This document shows positions 1 through 6,888 of a DNA stretch of 64,000 nucleotides, piece by piece. Below the pieces are notes generated by a model. The model did no database searches and was not told where the DNA came from. It saw only the letters and a list, made by a program, of their open reading frames with translations. The translations under genes were made by a program, and so were the position numbers. The stretch is from a virus, in the IMG/VR virus record IMGVR_UViG_3300022833_000005, positions 1 through 64,000 of that record; one strand, written 5' to 3'. Position 1 is the first letter of the stretch. Each line of letters starts with the position of its first letter.

Positions 1-1
1 T

Positions 2-364
2 TTATCTTGATATTTCTATTATACTTTCAGGGTATTCTTTACAAGCATTCAAATATTTCTCTACAAATGGAACAAAATGTTCATACATTCCCCACCCGTT
101 AGAGCTATTGAATTTCTCAAAATGTTCAGGTCTAGCTTTTAAATCAGCTAATCCTATTTCAAGTAGTTCAATAATATCACTTGCTTTCTCCTTGGCTATT
201 TCTTCAGGTCTCCATAATGCTTTATAAATACCTGCTTCTGCTGCCATACTACCTAAATTATGGGTAATGTTAGCATCATAAACTTCTTCATCATCTCTAA
301 TGTGAGTTTTACCTTCATCATAACTAATCCATCTTGGTCTTGTTAAATATACATCTAAACTCAT
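2..364 (-). CDS. Conserved phage protein of unknown function (120 aa)
   Basis: The protein starts MSLDVYLTRP, continues with NITHNLGSMA and EAGIYKALWRPEEI and later has NGWGMYEHFV. I recognise this as a pattern seen in small proteins of many unrelated phages, but I know of no function. There is no signal peptide or membrane segment. The ATG overlaps the stop of the upstream metallophosphoesterase frame by ATGA, so the two are translationally coupled. It is the last leftward gene visible; the operon may continue beyond the left edge. Confidence 0.75.
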   Translation of the reverse strand: MSLDVYLTRPRWISYDEGKTHIRDDEEVYDANITHNLGSMAAEAGIYKALWRPEEIAKEKASDIIELLEIGLADLKARPEHFEKFNSSNGWGMYEHFVPFVEKYLNACKEYPESIIEISR

Positions 365-1082
365 ATCTCTAAAATGTTTCCGTTACTACTTAATCTACCA
401 AACTTACCATCAGTTACTACAGAACCATTACTAAAAATAGTATCTTGTCTTGATAACTTTACAGTACCAGCATTGATTATATCATCATTATTATGAATAT
501 GTCCAAAGCATACCAGTTTTAAGTTAGGTAGGTTTAGTACTCTTTTCTTTAAAGCATTACATCCACAAAATTCTAATTCATGGTTTCTACTATAAGATAA
601 ATCCAAGATTCCTTTTGGTGGACCGTGCACCACTACAATATCAGTATCATCAGGGATAGTTTGCCACACTTTATCTAATTTAAATCTTTGTTTCATAAAA
701 GACCAATTGCCAAAAGAAGGTGTATGAGGACTTCCCCATATTTTCAATCCATTTATCTCCACACTTTCATTCTCTAAGTATATAATATTATATGCCTCAA
801 AGTCATCTTTAGTTACTAATTTAGACTCAATACTTGAATCATGATTACCAGCTACAAATATCTTATGCTCAATAGGTAGTGTTTTAAACCAATGTATGAA
901 GTCTCTTACTTCAGGTTCATTAGTATAAGGAGCTCTAGGGTTAGAACAGTCACCACTAAAGATGACCATATCTATTCCTTCAGGTATTTCTAATAATTTG
1001 TGATATGTGTGAGTTACGTATCCGAGAAATGCCAAACACGAAGCTTAGCTTTTCCCGGAGTAGTTGTTTTTATATTTTTCAT
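361..1082 (-). pseudogene. Calcineurin-like metallophosphoesterase, frameshifted in its first metal-binding motif
   Basis: The long frame (stop at 361) carries three calcineurin-type phosphoesterase motifs: SGDCSN, GNHD and GHIH, plus VHGPP. It has no ATG near its 5' end and could only start at a TTG at 1035, which would omit the first motif. In another frame an ATG at 1082 gives MKNIKTTTPGKAKLRVW, then HFSDT, then TAA at 1014-1016. Removing the five bases GTAAC (plus-strand 1013-1017) joins SDT to HTYHKLL and restores the canonical SDTH motif. The gene therefore looks like a once-intact protein of about 240 residues inactivated by a small insertion. Its start overlaps the 3' end of the homing-endonuclease gene. 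A translated, N-truncated product remains possible but would lack metal ligands. Confidence 0.7.
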
Positions 1083-1770
1083 ATTCTTTTACTATTTGTT
1101 TATTAAATGACTCTGTATATCCTGGATAGTTTGTCTTAGGCATGTATTTATAGTTTTTGAACTCTTTTTTAAAGTTATTTTCTATATCATACGCTTCTCT
1201 TCCTGGTATTTTTATATTGTTAATAATTTTATATTTATAATTAAATTTATGTAATTGACTAAATCTTCTACTTATTTCAAACTTTGTTAACCCTACTTTA
1301 AAAAAAGACTCATTATCATTATAAATATTTATTAAATAAAAATTAACGACACTATTTAAATATAGATTAAATACTCTGTCCTTGCTAAATCCACATTTTT
1401 TTGATTTTGAAATATTTGATTTATTTATATCAATACAGGTTATTTTAGAAACATCATGACCTTGAAGAAGGTCATACAATACAGCATGATATGTAAACCC
1501 TTTGTGTTTTATTATAGATTTACCCTTTATTCCGCCATACTTTATAAGAGTATATTTTTCTTTTAAATTATTTAATTTAATTTGCATATATTCTACTTTA
1601 TTTACAGCAGACTCTATTCCAATTTTAAAATTTAATGCTCTATATATATTATTTTTACTATGTAAAATATTATTTTCATCATAAAAATATAATATAGAAT
1701 AATTATTAATAAAATTTACAACTCTATATTTAGGATGTTTTTTATAAAACTCTATAATTTTTTCATTCAT
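1045..1770 (-). CDS. GIY-YIG-like free-standing homing endonuclease (putative)
   Basis: The C-terminal half (from about residue 140) has FYLINIYN, then FFKVGLTKFEISRRF, a Glu in AYDIENNFKKEF, and a closing YPGYTESF. This arrangement resembles the degenerate GIY-YIG/T5orf172-type endonucleases common as free-standing mobile genes in phages. The N-terminal 130 residues are Lys/Ile/Asn-rich and I do not recognise them. The gene is more AT-rich than its neighbours, and its 3' end overlaps the start of the broken metallophosphoesterase by 38 nt, as expected for a mobile endonuclease beside its target. Family placement is inferred from motif spacing only. Confidence 0.55.
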   Translation of the reverse strand: MNEKIIEFYKKHPKYRVVNFINNYSILYFYDENNILHSKNNIYRALNFKIGIESAVNKVEYMQIKLNNLKEKYTLIKYGGIKGKSIIKHKGFTYHAVLYDLLQGHDVSKITCIDINKSNISKSKKCGFSKDRVFNLYLNSVVNFYLINIYNDNESFFKVGLTKFEISRRFSQLHKFNYKYKIINNIKIPGREAYDIENNFKKEFKNYKYMPKTNYPGYTESFNKQIVKEYEKYKNNYSGKS

Positions 1771-1857
1771 AGGTCAAATATACTAATATTTAATTAATAG
1801 TATCCCCAATGTGCCATATTTTCATAAGTTTATTTATTTTATTTTTAATACGTATAA

Positions 1858-1881
1858 AGCAGATAATTCTTTATATCTGCT
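1858..1881 (-). terminator. 8-bp perfect hairpin, weak terminator candidate
   Basis: AGCAGATA (1858-1865) and TATCTGCT (1874-1881) form a perfect 8-bp stem with an 8-nt loop. On the minus strand it follows the 31-aa gene and is followed by TTTATACG, a poor T-tract. It sits in the 153-bp gap 1771-1923, which otherwise holds no gene I can support. It could also mark the upstream edge of the inserted endonuclease unit. Confidence 0.35.
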
Positions 1882-1923
1882 CAGAGAGTTTTAATCTCAT
1901 TATGTTACTATGAAAGGTAATTT

Positions 1924-2019
1924 TTATTTGTTATTTTTTACAGAAATAATATACCCTATATAGATTATTCCACCTATTATTAATGCTGATGTTATTATTC
2001 CACCTATTATTATTTTCAT
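1924..2019 (-). CDS. 31-aa single-pass membrane peptide
   Basis: The frame begins MKIIIGGIITSALIIGG and ends SVKNNK. It is almost entirely one hydrophobic helix with a short positive tail, so it would sit in the inner membrane. It has the operon's characteristic leader (AAACAAATAGAAATTATG) directly before its ATG, which supports real translation despite the small size. Function unknown. A role in lysis or superinfection exclusion would be a guess. Confidence 0.5.
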   Translation of the reverse strand: MKIIIGGIITSALIIGGIIYIGYIISVKNNK

Positions 2020-2024
2020 AATTT

Positions 2025-2273
2025 CTATTTGTTTAATGTTATTTTCACTTGTAGTTTATTCAATTTATCAAGTATCTTATTAATTTGATATGTTGAAGCA
2101 TTACTATCTTCAACTAAATACTCTATTTCTTCTATTAATTTTTGCATTCTATCTTTATTAATACCTACTAGTGTATATGAATTTAAATCTCCTTCGTGAT
2201 ATCCATCTGTATATCCATCCCTATATCCCTTTTTCTGTTCTTCACTAATTACTTCATTGTTTTTTGTTTTCAT
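2025..2273 (-). CDS. Small hypothetical protein with GY repeats (82 aa)
   Basis: The N-terminal part contains a short repeat, GYRDGYTDGYHEGD, followed by a charged, probably helical segment (RMQKLIEEIEYLVED; NKILDKLNKLQV) that could form a coiled coil. I recognise no family. The ATG carries the shared leader with one mismatch (plus-strand 2271-2289). It lies six bases upstream of the 31-aa peptide gene, so the two are probably co-transcribed. Confidence 0.55.
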   Translation of the reverse strand: MKTKNNEVISEEQKKGYRDGYTDGYHEGDLNSYTLVGINKDRMQKLIEEIEYLVEDSNASTYQINKILDKLNKLQVKITLNK

Positions 2274-2415
2274 AATTTATATTTGTTTAATGTTAATATT
2301 TGTCTTCCTACGTCAGTCATTTGCCAACGCTTTTTTTACTTTAGCCAACAATGTATAAAATTTATGTACTATATGCTTTTAAGTATAAAATCAACTAATT
2401 GCATCGTTTTATATG

Positions 2416-2468
2416 TTACAACGTATAATCTATTATCAGTACACAAACCTTATACAAATACGTTGTAA
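2416..2468. repeat. 11-bp perfect inverted repeat in a gene gap
   Basis: TTACAACGTAT (2416-2426) is repeated inverted as ATACGTTGTAA (2458-2468) with a 31-base spacer. The surrounding gap, 2290-2469, has no convincing gene on either strand. The sequence style (GCCAACGC, TACAACGTATAA) reminds me of dispersed repeats in Bacteroidetes chromosomes, so a host-derived fragment is possible, but this is only an impression. Confidence 0.5.
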
Positions 2469-2469
2469 G

Positions 2470-2681
2470 TTATGGTGTTTTATCTATCCAACCATTACCC
2501 TCACAGCATCTACATAGTCCTCTAAAACTATCAGTATATTTTTCGCCACAACTAACAACACCGTTTAAAGAAGATTGCTTGTCCGCGTATTCTTGCATAA
2601 TTCTGCCCTCTACTTCATATTTAAACTTTTTGCTAATTCCATTCTTTTTTGCCTGTAAAAACTTTCTGCTTCTTTACTCAT
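2470..2681 (-). pseudogene. Small zinc-finger-like protein with a one-base frameshift
   Basis: An ATG at 2681 gives MSKEAESF and then runs to an early stop (23 aa in all). If the T5 run after it (A5 at plus-strand 2657-2661) had six bases, translation would pass into an open frame reading LQAKKNGISKKFKYEVEG and ending LCRCCEGNGWIDKTP at a TAA at 2470-2472. The joined product of about 70 residues, with a CxCC motif, looks like a natural small phage protein. The break could be a real mutation, a sequencing error in a homopolymer, or two overlapping tiny genes; the downstream part alone could start at an internal ATG and give 42 residues. Confidence 0.5.
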
Positions 2682-2699
2682 TTTTTTTATTTTAATTAA

Positions 2700-2837
2700 T
2701 TATACTGAAAACATTAATTTTTTAATATTTTCTATTATAATTTCATTCCCACTTAGGCACTCTGATAAAATTTCATTCGGAGTTCTATTTGTTAAAGTTG
2801 CGTAAGTTTCGACTGCTAATTTCATTGTAGTTTTCAT
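2700..2837 (-). CDS. 45-aa hypothetical protein
   Basis: The frame reads MKTTMKLAVETYATLTN and ends KKLMFSV. No family or membrane segment is recognised. The start is supported by the first 14 bases of the operon leader (AATAGAAATTATG). The stop is 19 bases upstream of the next ATG at 2681, consistent with tight packing of small leftward genes. Confidence 0.5.
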   Translation of the reverse strand: MKTTMKLAVETYATLTNRTPNEILSECLSGNEIIIENIKKLMFSV

Positions 2838-2842
2838 AATTT

Positions 2843-3127
2843 CTATTTTCTTTTAGGTGGTGTTGTAGTGTTATCTACATTAGGTTGTTGTACGCCTATA
2901 TTAATTGTTTGTTTTAAATCCTTCTTTTTAGGTTTAATTAATCTTAATCTTTTAGGGTATGCTGTAACTATATACTTCCCACTCATTACACATCTCAATT
3001 CTATCAAGAATATGAAACCATCAAAGATTATATCTGTAACGACTACCCCCACTTTATTATAATTTATAGGCTCTATGTAGTTAAACCTTTTTCCAATCCT
3101 AATCTTAAAATTTGTTATTTTATTCAT
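2843..3127 (-). CDS. Hypothetical basic protein (94 aa)
   Basis: The protein is Ile/Lys-rich, probably mainly beta structure in the first 60 residues (KVGVVVTDIIFDGFIFLIEL), and ends in a basic, Thr/Pro-rich tail (NTTTPPKRK). I do not recognise a family. The full operon leader precedes the ATG at plus-strand 3125-3143. It is followed after 5 bp by the 45-aa gene. Confidence 0.6.
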   Translation of the reverse strand: MNKITNFKIRIGKRFNYIEPINYNKVGVVVTDIIFDGFIFLIELRCVMSGKYIVTAYPKRLRLIKPKKKDLKQTINIGVQQPNVDNTTTPPKRK

Positions 3128-3148
3128 AATTTCTATTTGTTTATACTA

Positions 3149-3358
3149 TTAAATAAATGGCACACCATTATCCAAATTTTCATTTAGTTCGTCTATCCAT
3201 TTTTGTATTTGCTTTTGATTTTCAGCAGGTCTGCCAAATTTCAAATCTTTCAAGCAATCTACCAAATGGTAGCGTACAGGCATTTTTAATGGTAATCCTA
3301 TACTTGCAGACCTTTCTTTGTCTGTCATTGGTTTTGTTAAAATTTTTATATCTTTCAT
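3149..3358 (-). CDS. Hypothetical protein (69 aa)
   Basis: A short soluble protein beginning MKDIKILTKPMTDKERS and containing QKQIQKWIDELNENLDNG, likely a helix. No family is recognised. A full copy of the shared leader lies at plus-strand 3356-3374, which fixes the start. Confidence 0.6.
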   Translation of the reverse strand: MKDIKILTKPMTDKERSASIGLPLKMPVRYHLVDCLKDLKFGRPAENQKQIQKWIDELNENLDNGVPFI

Positions 3359-3413
3359 AATTTCTATTTGTTTAATTTAATATATATATTACAAATTATG
3401 CTGTTTATGTAAA

Positions 3414-3530
3414 TTATATGTCACTTATCTCTTCTTCTTCTTCGTTAAATTCTGCATGTTCTTTACATTCAGAACAAATATCTGAACCATACCAACTATC
3501 TGCACCGCAGCAATCTGAAATTCCATTCAT
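3414..3530 (-). CDS. 38-aa zinc-ribbon-like peptide
   Basis: The frame MNGISDCCGADSWYG continues with DICSECKEHAEF and ends in an acidic tail (NEEEEEISDI). The CCGA...CSEC pairing is the usual shape of one-zinc phage peptides. The first 13 bases of the operon leader precede the ATG. The peptide may bind protein or RNA; its function is unknown. Confidence 0.6.
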   Translation of the reverse strand: MNGISDCCGADSWYGSDICSECKEHAEFNEEEEEISDI

Positions 3531-3544
3531 AATTTCTATTATAT

Positions 3545-3742
3545 TTATAAATTTTTTAACTCTGTTATAACTTTTTTAAAATAAGGAATTTCAATTTCTG
3601 CGTTTAATTCGTAACCTTTTTCAGCTGTAATAATTAATTCTTTTACACATATTAAAGCGCATTTTTTAGCAGCATTTACTCCAATTTCTGATCCTCTGTA
3701 AAATTTTTCTATTAATTCCCTTGCTTTTTCTTTTGGTTTCAT
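3545..3742 (-). CDS. Conserved small phage protein (65 aa)
   Basis: The pattern KPKEKARELIEKF, AAKKCALICVKELI and a closing YFKKVITELKNL is familiar from many phages of Bacteroidetes, where it has no assigned function. The protein is probably all helical. Its ATG overlaps the upstream stop (ATGA), so it is coupled to the 78-aa gene. Confidence 0.7.
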   Translation of the reverse strand: MKPKEKARELIEKFYRGSEIGVNAAKKCALICVKELIITAEKGYELNAEIEIPYFKKVITELKNL

Positions 3743-3975
3743 ACCTCTTCTATTTTATTAATCACATCATCTTTTATAGATGAAAGTTGTGTAAACGATA
3801 ACTCTTCAAATATATCTTGTGAATCACACATTACATATTCTATATTAAACTCTGATGGTGCTCCTGGATAACCTGAACCATCACCATGATAAGATTCTTC
3901 AGCTTCAGCTTCTATATATTCTCCTCCTACAACTAATATAAGAGTGTTCCATTTTATTTCAATTTCTTGTGTCAT
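3739..3975 (-). CDS. Small acidic hypothetical protein (78 aa)
   Basis: The protein is acidic and has a mid-region GDGSGYPGAPSEFNIEYV that I have the impression of seeing in other phage proteins, without a function. It overlaps the end of the lipoprotein candidate upstream by 17 nt and is coupled by ATGA to the 65-aa gene downstream. Confidence 0.65.
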   Translation of the reverse strand: MTQEIEIKWNTLILVVGGEYIEAEAEESYHGDGSGYPGAPSEFNIEYVMCDSQDIFEELSFTQLSSIKDDVINKIEEV

Positions 3976-4357
3976 GTTTGTTTAAAGATATAATTACGTT
4001 ATTCCACTTACCACCTTTCATACTAGTATTAACAAGAAAATCAATTCTATGTTTAAACCTTCTGTTCATTCTGTCATATACAGTCCAGATACCATTCATT
4101 TCACCTGCATTCTCAACACAAACTTTAGCACCAAATATAAATCCTAAAGGTTCTAAGTCTCTTGACACTGCTATCCATCTATGTCCAGCAGGATTATCTT
4201 TATTGATTCTCTTGTTTGATGCTGTTATAAATGGTGTACTGTCTGTTTGAGCAGGAACTGCGTGATAGATTGTTGCTACCACGTTACATTCTTCACTATC
4301 CTCACAAGAAACTGGAAGTAAGGATAATAAAGAATACATTATTATGTTTAGATTCAT
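3959..4357 (-). CDS. Secreted 3D/RlpA-like double-psi barrel protein, lipoprotein candidate
   Basis: The first 18 residues (MNLNIIMYSLLSLLPVSC) form a short hydrophobic signal ending in a lipobox-like LPVSC, so the product is probably exported and lipid-anchored. The body has ATIYHAVPAQTDSTPFIT, then RWIAVSRDL, VCVENAGEMNGIWTVYDRM and a closing Asp in HRIDFLV, the arrangement of 3D/RlpA-type double-psi beta barrels linked to peptidoglycan cleavage or binding. It could weaken the cell wall at lysis or alter the infected cell's envelope. It is ATGA-coupled to the DUF6165-like gene upstream. I am fairly sure of the fold and unsure of the role. Confidence 0.6.
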   Translation of the reverse strand: MNLNIIMYSLLSLLPVSCEDSEECNVVATIYHAVPAQTDSTPFITASNKRINKDNPAGHRWIAVSRDLEPLGFIFGAKVCVENAGEMNGIWTVYDRMNRRFKHRIDFLVNTSMKGGKWNNVIISLNKHDTRN

Positions 4358-4746
4358 ATCTCAGGGATGTTTGTAGTGTAGAACTTTTCTTCTACTAATT
4401 TAGAATTTGTCATCAAGTTGATCTCTTTCTTAACTTGAGCTCTTGTATCATTAACTTTATAAACTCTTCGGGCTAATTGAATAAACTCATCTTTAAATAA
4501 GTATTCATCTTCTAACACTCTAAGTTTATCCTCTATCTCCCACAATTCTGTATTGATTCGTAAGAGTTTAGCATGATGATGAGAACCATTATCATATTCA
4601 TCTACTATATCTACTACAATAGGAACTAACATTTCCCATTCTTTAGCAACATTTGCTAATGCAATTGGATTAGTAATCTTTTCTTTCTTAATTTGAAGAA
4701 TTGTGAACTTGTCTACAATCTCTCCATTAGATACTTCTAGTTTCAT
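4354..4746 (-). CDS. DUF6165-like protein (130 aa)
   Basis: The motifs EVSNGEIVDKFTILQIK near the start, LWEIEDKLR in the middle, FIQLARRVYKVNDTRAQVK and a late LVEEKFY match my memory of the DUF6165 family, found in phages and some bacteria near glycan genes. The protein is mainly helical. No catalytic function is known. It ends in an ATGA overlap with the lipoprotein candidate. Confidence 0.65.
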   Translation of the reverse strand: MKLEVSNGEIVDKFTILQIKKEKITNPIALANVAKEWEMLVPIVVDIVDEYDNGSHHHAKLLRINTELWEIEDKLRVLEDEYLFKDEFIQLARRVYKVNDTRAQVKKEINLMTNSKLVEEKFYTTNIPEI

Positions 4747-4749
4747 AAT

Positions 4750-4956
4750 CTATTCTTGATTAGTTGGATAAAATATTTTTTGTTCTTCTGGAGTCATACC
4801 TGTTATTAGAAACTCTCTCTCTATAATAGATAAGTGAGGCATTACATTTTGTATTAGTTTCTTTTGAATACTCCATTGAAACATCTGTGCTGCAGTAACA
4901 GGTAATTCCATTTTATTATGTTTACCTGTTATTATACTTTGTCTAGTAATTATCAT
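4750..4956 (-). CDS. Conserved small phage protein (68 aa)
   Basis: The pattern ITRQSIITGKHNKMELPVT followed by LIQNVMPHLSIIEREFLITG is a recurrent small phage protein whose function I do not know. The protein probably folds as a short beta hairpin plus helices. It is coupled by ATGA to the 92-aa gene upstream. Confidence 0.7.
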   Translation of the reverse strand: MIITRQSIITGKHNKMELPVTAAQMFQWSIQKKLIQNVMPHLSIIEREFLITGMTPEEQKIFYPTNQE

Positions 4957-5231
4957 GTGCTTAGTTTTATATTTAGTTTATCTTGTTGTAATAAAATATG
5001 TCTATACTTAACATCAATTTCTTTTTGATGCATTTCAACTTTATCTCTTTGTATCTGTTGATGATGTATCATTAAAACACCTTCTTTAGATGCTTTAATT
5101 GTTGTCAAAGCTAATCTATTTATTGTAGATGCTTTAACTATTGATATTTTATCATCTTTAACTAGTTTAATAAGTTCAGTTAAATCTTCAGCTAATACAT
5201 TATTTATCTCCATGTTCTTTTGTACGTCCAT
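4953..5231 (-). CDS. Hypothetical helical protein (92 aa)
   Basis: The sequence has LTELIKLVKDDKISIVKAST and NRLALTTIKASKEG, then a long charged helix with Gln/His residues (HHQQIQRDKVEMHQKEI) likely to form a coiled coil. It resembles small phage proteins thought to bind nucleic acid, but no motif proves this. The gene overlaps the end of the HNH-like gene upstream by 32 nt in a different frame. Confidence 0.55.
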   Translation of the reverse strand: MDVQKNMEINNVLAEDLTELIKLVKDDKISIVKASTINRLALTTIKASKEGVLMIHHQQIQRDKVEMHQKEIDVKYRHILLQQDKLNIKLST

Positions 5232-5700
5232 CTTTTATCTTTTTTAGTTCTCTGTATAATATCATTTGTTGTCTTTTACTTGCTTCTAAATGTTCATTTA
5301 AATATATTAAAGGCATATTAAGCAATTGCCCTATATAACATCTGTGTAAACTATCTCTATTTTTTCTATATGATTTATCATTATGTATTTTATTTATTTC
5401 AGGATTTAATTTTTTCCATCTTTTAACAAAAAATACATTACTTTTCCTTACACAATTATTACATTTATGAATTCTTTTTTTATTTAAATCTATTTTATTA
5501 GTAGATTTTTTATTACATATAGGACAAATTGTATATCCAAAATATTTTATTAATAATAAATGAGAACTAATATCTATTCTTTTTCCTTTAAGTGTTGTTT
5601 GTCTACAAGTCAACAATTTATTTAATTTATTATTAATAACAACACCATCTTCTCTAATAGAATACCGCTTATTAGTATCTTTAATAAATAGCTGTTTCAC
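5200..5700 (-). CDS. HNH-like homing endonuclease (putative), GTG start
   Basis: The N-terminus (RYSIREDGVVINNKLNKLL) matches the NUMOD-like strand seen at the start of phage HNH endonucleases. A CPICNKK...HKCNNC zinc site follows. The C-terminus (CYIGQLLNMP, then HLEASKRQQMILYRELK) is the helical DNA-contact module that ends many phage HNH proteins. A clean HNH triad is not obvious, so activity is uncertain. Translation starts at GTG, fixed by the leader AATCAAATAGAATT, a close relative of the operon leader. It is the second mobile-endonuclease-like gene in this operon. Confidence 0.5.
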   Translation of the reverse strand: MKQLFIKDTNKRYSIREDGVVINNKLNKLLTCRQTTLKGKRIDISSHLLLIKYFGYTICPICNKKSTNKIDLNKKRIHKCNNCVRKSNVFFVKRWKKLNPEINKIHNDKSYRKNRDSLHRCYIGQLLNMPLIYLNEHLEASKRQQMILYRELKKIKDGRTKEHGDK

Positions 5701-5704
5701 AATT

Positions 5705-6247
5705 CTATTTGATTCGTGTTGCTGCTATATAGTTTATCCTTGATTCTCTTTCTTTCCCTTCTCTATCTGTTATGTTAATTGAACTAGGTTCAGGAAGATT
5801 ACCATTGTAAAAACCATACAAAGTTGTTGATGTAGCTTTATAAGTATGAATTTTCACTACTAATGTATCATTCATCTTAGTTATATCAGTGTTTCCTCTT
5901 ATTACAATGATTCTACCATCATTAATAGATTTAAGTGTTATTCTGTTCGGACTACAACTAGCAAACATTACTAGTATTATAGCAAATTTCAATACGTTCT
6001 TCATATCTTTTAATTTTAATTTGAATTCAGATTCTTCTTTGTGTTGATAATACTGTTGTTCCAGTTCATATTCATACATATCATCCTCCATAGCTTGATA
6101 ATAATCTAATATCTCTTCTTCTGTTGGCAATGGTGAATATGTATTGTCATAGTCATTATATTCATAATGAAGGCTCATAATGCTATTACTAATTCTCTCA
6201 CATGTATAAGGAAATAGTTTAATAAGTAAATTGATAAATGTTTTCAT
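5705..6247 (-). CDS. Hypothetical protein, possibly two genes in one frame (second part a lipoprotein)
   Basis: One open frame of 180 residues. Residues 1-81 are acidic and Tyr-rich and not recognised. From Met82 (start at 6004) the sequence reads MKNVLKFAIILVMFASCS, a standard lipoprotein signal with an FASC lipobox, followed by about 80 residues of beta-rich sequence ending INYIAATRIK. The internal Met has an A-rich leader. The simplest reading is a separate 99-aa lipoprotein (5705-6004) fused in frame to, or overlapping, an upstream small gene. Confidence 0.55.
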   Translation of the reverse strand: MKTFINLLIKLFPYTCERISNSIMSLHYEYNDYDNTYSPLPTEEEILDYYQAMEDDMYEYELEQQYYQHKEESEFKLKLKDMKNVLKFAIILVMFASCSPNRITLKSINDGRIIVIRGNTDITKMNDTLVVKIHTYKATSTTLYGFYNGNLPEPSSINITDREGKERESRINYIAATRIK

Positions 6248-6266
6248 GTTATTAGTAATTTAAAGA

Positions 6267-6593
6267 TTAGTATTCAGTGCATTTTTCAGAGTTACCTGCA
6301 TCCACTATGTTTTTACAATAATAAATATTACCTCCATGTAGTGTAAGTCTATTCTCTTTCAAATAACTAGAATTCTTGTTATTCGTATAAAGATCTGCAA
6401 ACTCATTGTCTCCATAAAACTCATTAGCCCAATCAAACGCTGCAATGGCATTGGTAAAGTTTTCGTATCTTGTATTGTGATACACCTGAGTTATCACTTT
6501 GTAATCAAATCCATCATCAAATGCTTTGATCTTAGCTTCTATGATAGATAAATCATGAAGTGCTTCTCTTTTTAATTCTAATAATTCTTTCAT
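6267..6593 (-). CDS. Hypothetical protein (108 aa)
   Basis: The protein begins with a charged helix (MKELLELKREALHDL) and contains ITQVYHNTRYENFTNAIAAF followed by an acidic, aromatic segment. No family is recognised. The ATG overlaps the stop of the 30-aa frame upstream (ATGA). Confidence 0.6.
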   Translation of the reverse strand: MKELLELKREALHDLSIIEAKIKAFDDGFDYKVITQVYHNTRYENFTNAIAAFDWANEFYGDNEFADLYTNNKNSSYLKENRLTLHGGNIYYCKNIVDAGNSEKCTEY

Positions 6594-6682
6594 TTCTTTC
6601 TATATTTATTGATTAGATATAAAATAAAATGTATATCAACTCCATTACCACATGGTTGGTCACGATGAACCTCTGTTGACAT
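6590..6682 (-). CDS. 30-aa peptide, coupled to the next gene
   Basis: The frame MSTEVHRDQPCGNGV continues with DIHFILYLINKYRKK and ends in TGA, which overlaps the ATG at 6593 as ATGA, the same coupling used at four other junctions of this operon. The peptide has a hydrophobic, positively ended tail. Coding status rests on the coupling and spacing only. Confidence 0.4.
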   Translation of the reverse strand: MSTEVHRDQPCGNGVDIHFILYLINKYRKK

Positions 6683-6695
6683 ACATATTTATCTC

Positions 6696-6842
6696 CTAAT
6701 ATCCTATTTCCTCTAATTCAATTAAATCTGCTTTCACTGTATATGTTCCTTTAGATATAGAACACATGAATGCTATTCCTAATGCAAAAGCTATTTTTCT
6801 AAACCCATAGAATTCTGTTGGTGTAAGTTTAATTTTCTTCAT
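6696..6842 (-). CDS. 48-aa peptide with one hydrophobic helix
   Basis: The frame MKKIKLTPTEFYGFRK is followed by IAFALGIAFMCSIS and an acidic tail ending EEIGY. It would make a small membrane-anchored or exported peptide with a positive N-terminus. It is spaced 13 bp from the 30-aa gene and ends in TAG. Confidence 0.5.
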   Translation of the reverse strand: MKKIKLTPTEFYGFRKIAFALGIAFMCSISKGTYTVKADLIELEEIGY

Positions 6843-6888
6843 GATATATGTATTTATTAATATTGATTATGTATTTATTACTAAAGAT

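Noticed and set aside
1005-1030. Programmed ribosomal frameshift in the metallophosphoesterase
   Set aside because: A -1 shift at ACG-TAA would insert two residues in SDTH, and no slippery heptamer or downstream stem is present; mutation is simpler.
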